From the NCBI GenBank assembly GCA_963205495.1, contig CAUJIN010000068.1, positions 1 to 40,706 on the forward strand: a stretch of 40,706 bases of DNA, written 5' to 3'. The DNA is from Pseudomonadota bacterium (GTDB lineage Bacteria; Pseudomonadota; Gammaproteobacteria; Xanthomonadales; Xanthomonadaceae). A model generated the notes under the pieces. The model was not told the origin of the DNA, searched no databases, and saw nothing but the letters and a program-made list of their open reading frames with translations. Numbering within the stretch: position 1 is the stretch's first letter; every line of letters starts with the position of its first letter. Both the position numbers and the translations under genes were made by a program. Of this stretch, positions 17,718 through 26,962 are shown one piece after another.

Positions 17718-17738
17718 CTGCCCGCAAGCCCGCGGCCA

Positions 17739-17817
17739 GTAGGGAGGAACCCGCGCAGCGGTTTCAGCCGGATTCCTCCACACCACAAAACCCTTCGCGG
17801 CCAAAGCCACTCCTGCA
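17739..17817. repeat. REP-like palindrome cluster
   Basis: Two elements. The first begins GTAG and has GGAGGAA...TTCCTCC arms (17743-17779) around CGG-TTTCAG-CCG. The second (17794-17817) reads on the minus strand TGCAGGAGTGGCTTTGGC followed by CGCGAA, close to the 'TAGGAGCGGCTTTAGCCGCGA' repeats scattered through Xanthomonadaceae genomes. Both lie in the convergent gap before the TANGO2 gene end. The match to the known repeat is from memory, not a search. Confidence 0.5.
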
Positions 17818-17834
17818 AGGGCAGTGTCGCGGGA

Positions 17835-18617
17835 TCAGGCTTCCGGTCCGTATTCCCAGCCTCTGGAATGTAGCATCCACACCGAGCGGCCCTGCGGCAC
17901 CCCGGCCGGCCCGAAGCGCTGCTCCACGGCGCGCAGCGCGCCGTCCTCGCGCACCTCCACGAAGGAGCTGGCGCGCGTGCCGTATTCGGTGCCGGCGACG
18001 AAAATGGGCGAGAGCAGGCGCTCGCGCTCCAGATCGAAGCCGGTGTCGGGAAGCTCGTCGTCCGGCGCGTGCTGCGGATCGCGCAGGAGGGCGAGCAGAG
18101 CCGCATCGTCGGCGCCGGAGGCGAGCTCCAAGGCCACCGATTCACGCAGGCGGCGCCGCTTCGGCCAGTCCTCGTCGAGCGGGCCGTTGCTGATCGTGTG
18201 CAGGCCGGGTTCCAGCGGGCGAATGCTGCGCTCGCCGCCATCGAAGGCGTAGAGGCCGGAAGCGTCGCCGAGCACGAGGTTGAAGGGCGCGTAGTGATCC
18301 ACGCGCCGCAAGAGCGCATCGAGCCAGGCCTGCGGGGCTTCGTCGCCCCGCACAAAGCCGCTGACCAGCTCGCCGCGCGAGCGCGGCGCGGGTTTGGGCA
18401 GACCGTTGCGCAGGTTGGTGACGGCGGCAAAACGCCCATCCGAGCGCACCGCCAGCCAGCTTCCGCCGGCCACCAGATCGCGCCCGCCGAGGACGCGCGC
18501 GTCCTCGCTCCACGGGGCCATCGCGTCGGCGGCCCGGGCGTGGAACTCGTCGCGGTTGGCCAGCAGCAGGATGCGGCTGCCGGGGCGCGCGCGGACGCCG
18601 ACCAGGATCAGGCACAC
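17835..18617 (-). CDS. NRDE/TANGO2-family protein
   Basis: A 260-aa protein of the Ntn-hydrolase-like NRDE family, the bacterial relatives of eukaryotic TANGO2. It starts MCLILVGV with Cys2, the conserved residue that is the potential Ntn nucleophile, and has LLANRDEFHARA with the eponymous NRDE, then GGRDLVAGGSWLAV, FAAVTNLRN, SRGELVSGF and GLHTISNGPLDEDWPK. Length fits the family (about 250-280). TANGO2-family proteins have been linked to haem handling; this is family knowledge and not shown here. The gene is monocistronic and convergent with the cold-shock/Excalibur gene. Confidence 0.92.
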   Translation of the reverse strand: MCLILVGVRARPGSRILLLANRDEFHARAADAMAPWSEDARVLGGRDLVAGGSWLAVRSDGRFAAVTNLRNGLPKPAPRSRGELVSGFVRGDEAPQAWLDALLRRVDHYAPFNLVLGDASGLYAFDGGERSIRPLEPGLHTISNGPLDEDWPKRRRLRESVALELASGADDAALLALLRDPQHAPDDELPDTGFDLERERLLSPIFVAGTEYGTRASSFVEVREDGALRAVEQRFGPAGVPQGRSVWMLHSRGWEYGPEA

Positions 18618-18740
18618 GGCGCGCCGCCTTCTGCCCCCAAAGCACCCGAGAGCATCATCCCGCCATCCCGACGGAGGCCAGCGGCTCCTGACGGACGAAG
18701 CCCTGCCTCACCCGGATGAATCTGGTCGTGAAGATCAGAA

Positions 18741-18766
18741 TGGATCCCGGCCTTCGCCGGGATGAC
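18741..18766. repeat. Dispersed 'GGATCCCGGC...GCCGGGATGACG' repeat
   Basis: An 8-bp inverted repeat ATCCCGGC-CTTC-GCCGGGAT flanked by TGG and GACGG, the form of a small palindromic repeat found many times in many proteobacterial genomes. It sits in the 208-bp gap 18618-18825 between the TANGO2 start and the htpG stop. Nothing else is seen in that gap. Confidence 0.65.
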
Positions 18767-18825
18767 GGTCAAGGTATGCAAAGCTGCGGGCCATCAGGAG
18801 CGGATCGGCAGAGAGTACCGCCGCT

Positions 18826-20700
18826 TCAGCCCAGGAGCAGCGCGTTCATGCGTCGCACGAAGGCGGCCGGATCGTCGAGCTGCGCGCCTTCGGCGAGCTG
18901 CGCCTGCTCGAACAGCAGCAGGCCCAGGTCATCGCGGCGCGCTGCGTCGGCCTCGGCGTCGTAGCGCTGCAGCAGCGGGTGCTCCGGGTTGATCTCCAGC
19001 GCCGGCTTGCCCGCGGGCACCTCGTGGCCGGCGGCCTTGAGCAGGCGCTGCATGTGCAGGGCCATGTCGTATTCGCCCATCACCAGGCAGGCGGGGGAAT
19101 CGGTCAGGCGCTGCGAAACGCGCACGTCCGCCACGCGCTCGCCGAGGGTGGCCTTGAGCTTCTCCACCAGGGCGGAGGCTTCCCTGGCGCGCTCCTCCTG
19201 CTGGCTGGCATCGGGCGCGCCTTCGCCCAGCTCGGCGCGACCCAGCTCGCCCTTGGCGATGTTGCGCAGTTTCTTGCCCTCGTACTCGTTGAGGTAGCCA
19301 ATGGCCCACTCGTCGATGCGTTCGTGCAGCAGCAGCACTTCCACGCTCCGCGCCGCGAGGGCTTCAAGCTGCGGGCTGTGGCGCGCGGCGTTCCAGCCGT
19401 CGGCGCTGAGGTAGTTGATGGTTTCCTGCCCGGGCTTCATGCGGGCGAGGTAGTCGTCCAGCGAAACCTGTGCCTCGCGCTCGCCGGTATGGGTGGAGGC
19501 GAAGCGCAGCAGCTTGGCGATGCGCTGGCTGTTGGCCGGGTCCTCGGCCAGCCCTTCCTTGAGCACCGCGCCGAACTCGCGCCAGAAGCCGGCGTACTTT
19601 TCCGGCTCCTCGCGCGCGGTCTTCTCCAGAAGGTCGAGCACGCGGCGCACCAGCGCGTTCTTGAGCTTGTCGACCTGGCGGCTGCCCTGCAGGATCTCGC
19701 GGCTGACGTTGAGCGGGAGGTCGTCGGAATCGATCACCCCGCGCACGAAGCGCAGGTAGGCCGGCAGCATTTCCTCGGCGGCGTCCATGATGAAGACGCG
19801 CTTGACGTAGAGCTTCAGGCCCTTGCGCGCGTCGCGGTCGAAGCCGAAGTCGAACGGCGCCTTGGCCGGCACATACACCAGCGAAGTGAAGTTCTGGTTG
19901 CCCTCGACGCGGTTGTGGCTCCAGGCCAGCGCGTCGCCGAAGTCATGACTGACGTGCTTGTAGAAGGCCTGGTACTCCTCGTCGGAAATCTCGGCCTTGG
20001 GGCGGGTCCACAGCGCTGCGGCCTGGTTGACGGTCTCGAATTCGTCAGTCGGCGCGCCGTCCTTCTCCACCGGCATGCGGATGGGAAAGCCGATGTGGTC
20101 CGAATAGGTGCGCACGAGGGATCGCAGGTTCCAGCCGTCGAGGAACTCGTCCTCGCCCTCTTTCAGGTGCAGGACGATGGTGGTGCCGCGCTCCGCCTTG
20201 TCCGACGGCTCCAGGGTAAAGCGCCCGTCGCCGGCCGATTCCCACGCGAAGGCTTCGTCGCTGCCGGCGCGCCGGCTGGTGACCGCGACCCGATCGGCCA
20301 CGATGAAGGCGGCGTAGAAACCCACGCCGAACTGGCCGATGAGCTGGGCATCGGCCTTCTGCGCCTCGCCCAGGGATTCGAGGAACTTGCGCGTGCCGGA
20401 GCGCGCGATGGTGCCGAGGTTGTCGATCAGCTCCTGGCGCGACATGCCGATGCCGCTGTCGCGGATCGTCAGGGTGCGGGCGTCCTTGTCCCAGTCGAGG
20501 TCGATGCGCAGCTCCGGCTGGTCGCCGTAGAGCTCGGGAGCCTTGAGGGCCTCGAAGCGCAGCTTGTCGCAGGCATCCGAGGCGTTGGACACCAGCTCAC
20601 GCAGGAAGATGTTCTTGTTGGAGTACAGCGAGTGGGTGACCAGATGCAGCACCTGCTGCACGTCGGACTGGAATTCGTAGCTCTTCGTTGCTGCGGTCAT
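18826..20700 (-). CDS. htpG: Chaperone HtpG (bacterial Hsp90)
   Basis: A 624-aa Hsp90, the normal bacterial length. The N-terminal GHKL ATPase domain shows ELVSNASDACDKLR (E35 for catalysis, N39 for magnesium), DSGIGMS (81-87), NLGTIARSGT and GQFGVGFYAAF (122-132). The middle domain has VFIMDAAEEMLPAYLRFVRG and the DLPLNVSREILQ segment that contacts ATP. The C-terminal dimerisation domain ends FVRRMNALLLG. It refolds client proteins in the cytoplasm. It follows rplS on the same strand but is separated by a terminator and has its own heat-shock-like promoter (see 20737-20765). A GGAAG nine bases upstream of the ATG is the ribosome-binding site. Confidence 0.98.
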   Translation of the reverse strand: MTAATKSYEFQSDVQQVLHLVTHSLYSNKNIFLRELVSNASDACDKLRFEALKAPELYGDQPELRIDLDWDKDARTLTIRDSGIGMSRQELIDNLGTIARSGTRKFLESLGEAQKADAQLIGQFGVGFYAAFIVADRVAVTSRRAGSDEAFAWESAGDGRFTLEPSDKAERGTTIVLHLKEGEDEFLDGWNLRSLVRTYSDHIGFPIRMPVEKDGAPTDEFETVNQAAALWTRPKAEISDEEYQAFYKHVSHDFGDALAWSHNRVEGNQNFTSLVYVPAKAPFDFGFDRDARKGLKLYVKRVFIMDAAEEMLPAYLRFVRGVIDSDDLPLNVSREILQGSRQVDKLKNALVRRVLDLLEKTAREEPEKYAGFWREFGAVLKEGLAEDPANSQRIAKLLRFASTHTGEREAQVSLDDYLARMKPGQETINYLSADGWNAARHSPQLEALAARSVEVLLLHERIDEWAIGYLNEYEGKKLRNIAKGELGRAELGEGAPDASQQEERAREASALVEKLKATLGERVADVRVSQRLTDSPACLVMGEYDMALHMQRLLKAAGHEVPAGKPALEINPEHPLLQRYDAEADAARRDDLGLLLFEQAQLAEGAQLDDPAAFVRRMNALLLG

Positions 20701-20709
20701 GGGTGGCTT

Positions 20710-20756
20710 CCGTACTGCGGTGGAGGAATGGCCAGCAGGTGCGGCCGGCAGTACGG
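20710..20756. repeat. Inverted repeat straddling the htpG promoter
   Basis: Nine-bp perfect arms, CCGTACTGC and GCAGTACGG, 29 bp apart, ending 9 bp before the htpG start codon. The interval holds the proposed -10 region, and the near arm includes part of the GGAAG ribosome-binding site. It is not a CIRCE element. Confidence 0.5.
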
Positions 20757-20765
20757 ATTTTCAAG
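20737..20765 (-). promoter_or_regulatory. Sigma32-like promoter of htpG
   Basis: Minus strand CTTGAAA (20759-20765), 14 bp, then CCGCACCT (20737-20744). The -35 matches the sigma32 consensus fully; the -10 matches CCCCATNT at five of seven fixed positions. The leader would be about 30 nt. htpG is a classic sigma32 gene, which supports the call. Confidence 0.55.
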
Positions 20766-20769
20766 GCGC

Positions 20770-20799
20770 AAAAACGCCGACGGCCGCTTGCGCGGCCGT
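20770..20799 (-). terminator. Rho-independent terminator of rplS
   Basis: An 8-bp stem ACGGCCGC-GCAA-GCGGCCGT, then CGGCG and five T on the minus strand, 42 bp past the rplS stop. The htpG -35 begins just four bases beyond the T-run. Confidence 0.9.
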
Positions 20800-20840
20800 T
20801 GCGTGAGCCCTGTGCGGCTCGGTGTTGCGGGTGAAACGAA

Positions 20841-21209
20841 TCAATCGGCCTTGGCGGTCGCGCCGAGGTCTTCCTTGATGCGCGCGGCCTTGCCGGCCAG
20901 ATCGCGCAGGTAATAGAGCTTGGCGGCACGAACCGCGCCACGGCGCTTGACCTCAACCGAGTCGATCGCCGGCGAATGGGTCTGGAACACGCGCTCCACG
21001 CCGGTGCCGTGCGAGATCTTGCGCACCGTGAAGGCCGAGTTCAGGCCGCGGTTGCGCTTGGCGATGACCACGCCTTCATAGGCCTGGACGCGCTCGCGGT
21101 TGCCTTCCTTCACCTTGACGTTGACGATGACGGTATCGCCCGGGCCGAACGTCGGCAGCTGGCGCTGGGCCTGCTCGGCCTCGAATTCCTGAATGAGCTT
21201 GCTGATCAT
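20841..21209 (-). CDS. rplS: 50S ribosomal protein L19
   Basis: A 122-aa L19, placed at the 30S-50S interface. It starts [13 protein letters not shown]; the ATG at 21209 gives the conserved N-terminus, while the longer open frame upstream is leader. Motifs are [65 protein letters not shown] and KLYYLRD. L19 is usually last in rpsP-rimM-trmD-rplS. Here it stands alone with its own promoter, and the upstream neighbour is a decayed GGDEF/EAL gene instead of trmD. Confidence 0.98.
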   Translation of the reverse strand: MISKLIQEFEAEQAQRQLPTFGPGDTVIVNVKVKEGNRERVQAYEGVVIAKRNRGLNSAFTVRKISHGTGVERVFQTHSPAIDSVEVKRRGAVRAAKLYYLRDLAGKAARIKEDLGATAKAD

Positions 21210-21323
21210 GATGGCACCACCCCGGCATGCGGGATTGAAAGTGTGGGTTGAATCGGAACCTTCGGCCCGGGATGTCGAACCTCGCCGGGCACAAGAGCCG
21301 GCTGCCGGCATGGGCAGTCGCGC

Positions 21324-21353
21324 ATTCTAGCCAGAAATTGCCCGGCATGGCAA
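21324..21353 (-). promoter_or_regulatory. Sigma70-type promoter of rplS
   Basis: TTGCCA (21348-21353) and TAGAAT (21324-21329) on the minus strand with an 18-bp spacer, giving a leader of about 107 nt before rplS. The leader holds GC-rich stems such as GCCCGG...CCGGGC. This is the best sigma70-like promoter in the window. Confidence 0.7.
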
Positions 21354-21390
21354 GTTGCATCCACTTCCGGAACCGACCTGCCCGCACCCG

Positions 21391-23981
21391 TCACTCTTCC
21401 CGGCCCGATGCCGGACGCGGAGGCGAGAACAGGAAACCCTGCCCCTAGGGGCATCCCAGCGCCAGCAGCGCATCCTGCTGCTGGCGGGTTTCGATGCCTT
21501 CGGCGATGACATCCATGTCCAGCGCGCTGGACATGGCCAGCACGGCGCGGATGACCGCCTCGCTGCCGCCCTCCTGCCCCGATCGCATCGCCTCCACGAA
21601 AGAGCGATCGATCTTGATGCAGCGCAGCGGGAATCGGTGCAGGTAGCTGAGCGAGGAATAGCCCGTGCCGAAGTCGTCGAGCACGGCGAGCACGCCGGCT
21701 TCACGCAGGTCGTTCAGGGTGCGCAGCACCAGATCGGGATCCTCGAGAACCGCGCTCTCGGTGATCTCCACGCGAAGGCGCTGCGGCGCGACCCCGTGCC
21801 TTGCGATCATCTCCAGCAGCCGCCGCGCCAGCTTCGGCGAGCGGAAGTGCTGGGGCGACACGTTGATGGTGTAGTAGGCGCCCCCCTGCGGCTGGCACGC
21901 GAGCATCGCGCAGGTTCTTTCGAATATCTGCCAGTCGATCTGCGCGATGCAGCCGCTCTCTTCGGCCACGGCCAGGAACGCGCCGGGAGCGAGCAGTCCC
22001 CGTCTGGGATGGTGCCAGCGCAGCAGCGATTCATGGCCCACGATGGCGCCATCCTCCAGGCGGACGATCGGCTGGAAGTAGGGCTCGAACTCGCCATTCT
22101 GCAGCGCATTGCGCAGCTCGCCCTCCAGGTCGAGCTGGTGAACCACCTGCTGATGCAGAGCGGCGTCGAAGATTTCGAAACGGTGGCGGCCGCCCTGTTT
22201 GGCGCGGTGGACGGCGACGTGGGCCTCGCGCAGCAGATCCTCCGCCGATTCGTGGGTGTCGTGGTTGAGGGTGATGCCGACGCTGACGGAGGGAAACAGC
22301 TGTCTGTCCGCAAGCAGCATCGGGGCACCGAGCGCCTCGATGGCGCGTCGCGCGATGCGAGCGGCTTCCTCCGCGCCGCTGCAGCCTTCGAGCAGCGCGG
22401 CGAACTCGTCGCTTCCCAGTCGCGCAACCAGGCTGGGGGCGGGCAGGCATTGGCCCAGCCGCCGTCAGATCTGGACCAGCATGTCGTCTCCGGCCAGCAG
22501 GCCCATGCTGTCGTTGACGCGCTTGAACCGATCCAGGTCGAACACCATCATCGCAAAGCGCCTGCCCTGAGACTGCCGCGAGCGCGACAGCGCGCGCTCC
22601 AGCTCGATCATCGCGGCGCTGCGGTTGGCCAGCCCGGTCAGGAGGTCATGCAGGTGCTCGTGCGCCAGCCGGCTCTCCGTGGTTTCCCGCTGCTGGATCT
22701 GGTGACGCAACTCGCGGACGGTTTCGGCCAATGCGCGACTGCACTCGGCGATCCGCGCCTCCAGCTCGAACTTGGCCAGCTTGCGGTCCACCGCGGTCAG
22801 GATGTGCTGGGCCACGAAGGACAGGAGTGCGCGATCCTCCTCGGTGTAGCGCGCGTCGGGCAGGTAACTCTGCACGACCACGCCGCCGCGCACCTCGGCG
22901 CCATCGAGCATCGGAACGCCCAGCCAGGCGGTGCTGGCGGGGCCGTAATTGCCCGGGTCCGCGACGAGGTGGAAGGCTTCCACCAGCCTGTCTGAAGGCC
23001 CCATTGCCGGCCGGCCGCTGTGGATCATCGCCAGGGACAGGCTGTTGGGGCGCTCGGAGGCGTGGATTTCCTCGCGCTCGCCGATCCGCCTGGGCTCGCC
23101 CTCGTCCACCATGTAGAGATAGCGGATGGTGTCGCGGGCTTCCGAATACAGGGCGATGTAGAGGTTTCGCGCATACATCCACTCGTCGATGAGCGCGTGG
23201 ATCGCTTCGAGCATCTCGTCCATCGCCAGATCGCTGCTGGCGAGATCGGCGATCCGGTAGAGCGTTTCCTGCAGCTTCTCCCGGCGCTCGCGCTCGCGGA
23301 TCTCCGCCGTCAGCGCGCGGGTGCGATCGGCGACGCGCCGCTCCAGCTCCTGATGCGCGAACTGCCGCGACAGCGCGGTGAGCACCTGCTGCGCCACGAA
23401 CGTGAGGAAATCGCGGTCCTGATCGTCATAGCAGTCGGCGAATTCGTAATTCTGCACCACCAGCGCCCGCGCACGCCGCCGGCGTCGGCCATGGGGACGC
23501 CCAGCCAGTCCAGACTGGTCGTCCCCATTTCCTGATCGGCGCGCAGCCCCAGCTCCTCGCGCAGCTTCGAGGGAGGCCCCATCGCCGCGCGGCCGCTGCG
23601 CATCATCGTCAGGGTGATGCTCTGGGAGAGGCAGGAAGCCGGGATTTCCTCATCGGGATCGACCGGCGGCGAGTCGCAGTCGTCGGCAAAGTAGAGGAAT
23701 CGCATGGTGTCGCGCTCCGCATCGTGCAGCACGACGTAGAAATTCCTGGCGTACATCAGCTGGCCGACGATGGCGTGGATGCGTCCCAGCAGCTGGGCCG
23801 TGCTGATGCTGTCGACGGCCAGATTGGCGATGTCGTAAAGCGCCTGCTGCAGGCGGCGGGCGCGGCGCAGGCGCATCACCTCGTCGCGCAGGTCCGCAGG
23901 AGCGAGAGCGGCCAACCCTTCCCCCGCGCCATCCCCTGCGGCATCGGGATCGGAGGATACGGGCGCTCGGACAGGATTCAT
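21391..23981 (-). pseudogene. Decayed GAF-GAF-GGDEF-EAL cyclic-di-GMP gene with three lesions
   Basis: Starts MNPVRAPVSS at 23981. It encodes two similar GAF domains (each with the pattern MYARN-(F/L)-Y ... SGRxAMGP ... WLGVPM ... VRG), then a GGDEF domain (FDLDRFKRVNDSMG, signature GSDEF) and an EAL domain (HESLLRWHHP, VEITESAV, DDFGTGYSSLSYL, KIDRSFV, IAEGIET). Three lesions are present. One base is missing near 23463-23472, between the first GAF's VRG and VVQNYEF. An in-frame TGA at 22465-22467 follows LLAGDDMLVQI. A TAG at 21445-21447 stands where a Tyr of (Y)GQGFLF is expected, with 17 more codons still readable to the natural TGA at 21391. An intact protein would be about 860 aa and would make or break c-di-GMP. 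Fragments are unlikely to work, unless the lesions are assembly errors. Confidence 0.88.
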
Positions 23982-23992
23982 GGCAAGGTCCG

Positions 23993-24020
23993 AGTGTAGC
24001 GTCGTCGCCCGCTGCTGCAA
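23993..24020 (-). promoter_or_regulatory. Possible promoter of the GAF-GGDEF-EAL pseudogene
   Basis: TTGCAG (24015-24020), 16 bp, TACACT (23993-23998) on the minus strand. The predicted start of transcription is only about 5 nt before the ATG, and no Shine-Dalgarno is present, so the message would be nearly leaderless. The call rests on the hexamers alone. Confidence 0.35.
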
Positions 24021-24156
24021 GAGCGCCGGGCGGCCAGCGCTACGCGGCGCTCGACCAAGGTCTAAGCCCGTTCCCCGCAAGAGGTTGCCGGGATCGGAGT
24101 ACGCTTGGGCCACGCCACGTTGACCCCTCCGCACGCCTCAAGGACAGGTGACCCCC

Positions 24157-26100
<1,944 letters not shown>

Positions 26101-26119
26101 GGCCGCGGGACGCGGGAAA

Positions 26120-26181
26120 GGGAATGCAGGAATCACGGCGCGGCGCGCGGTGCCGCCGGCTCCCGCGATTCCCGCATTCCC
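26120..26181. repeat. Imperfect inverted repeat between acs and acpH
   Basis: GGGAATGCAGGAATC (26120-26134) and GATTCCCGCATTCCC (26167-26181) pair with one mismatch around a GC-rich loop. It may weaken read-through from acs into acpH, or be a copy of the GGGAATxxGGGAATC-type repeats found in related genomes. It has no T-run. Confidence 0.45.
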
Positions 26182-26200
26182 GATCCCCCACGCCGCTCCG

Positions 26201-26800
26201 GTGAACTTCCTTGCCCACTTCCTGTTGGCCGATCAGGGCGATCTCGCCCTGGTCGGAGCCTTCCTGGGTGACTTCGTGAAAGGCCCGATCAGGGGATTCA
26301 CGCCGGAAGTGTCGATCGAGATCCGCGTGCACCGGCGCATCGATGCCTGCTGCGATACGCACCCGGTCATGCAGGCCGCACTTGCCTGTTTTGCCCCCGA
26401 ACGCCGGCGCTTCGCCGGCATCGCCATGGACGTGTTCCACGACCACGTGCTTGCGCGCGACTGGCGGCATCATGCCCGCGAGCCGCTGGCGGACTTCACC
26501 GCCCGGGTCTACCGGGCGCTGGACGAGCACGCCGACCTCCTGCCCGAACCCGCACGCCGCATAGCCTCGCGCATGGCGCAGCAGGACTGGCTTGGCGCGT
26601 ATGCGCACGTCGACGGCATGCCTCGCGCGCTCGCGGGCATCGGGCGGCGCCTGTCGCGCGGCGGCGAGCGGCTGGAGGCCTGCGCGATCGACCTGGCGCG
26701 CCATTATGACCGCCTGTCGGAAGGTTTCGCGCCGCTGTTCGCGGATCTGGACCAGCTTGCCAGGGACACGCGGCGGCACATTCTTGCGCCTCCCGGATAG
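26201..26800 (+). CDS. acpH: Acyl carrier protein phosphodiesterase (AcpH family)
   Basis: A 199-aa protein of the AcpH / DUF479 family, HD-related metal enzymes that remove 4'-phosphopantetheine from ACP. The GTG at 26201 gives VNFLAHFLLA, the standard family start (MNFLAHLLLA). Other conserved parts are GAFLGDFVKG, VHRRIDACCDTHP (metal-site region), RRRFAGIAMDVFHDHVLARDW, MAQQDWLGAYAHVDGMPRAL and FAPLFADLDQL. It lies 100 bp after acs on the same strand, with an inverted repeat between them. Confidence 0.9.
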   Translation: MNFLAHFLLADQGDLALVGAFLGDFVKGPIRGFTPEVSIEIRVHRRIDACCDTHPVMQAALACFAPERRRFAGIAMDVFHDHVLARDWRHHAREPLADFTARVYRALDEHADLLPEPARRIASRMAQQDWLGAYAHVDGMPRALAGIGRRLSRGGERLEACAIDLARHYDRLSEGFAPLFADLDQLARDTRRHILAPPG

Positions 26801-26962
26801 GTAATCGGGGCGATTCGCCAGTACGATGCGCCCCGTCCGCTGCCTGTGCGCAGGGAACTTCGGGGACCACGTTGAAGAAGGCCGGCAGATGAACGGAACC
26901 CTCGTCCGTTTGCGAACCAACAGGCGTCGATCCTGCGCCACCACGCATCCGGCGGCACGCGC

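Noticed and set aside
22465..22467. In-frame TGA in the GGDEF domain read as selenocysteine or other recoding
   Set aside because: No SECIS-like context or conserved Cys/Sec position is expected there, and the same gene has a frameshift and a TAG as well, so decay or sequencing error explains it better.
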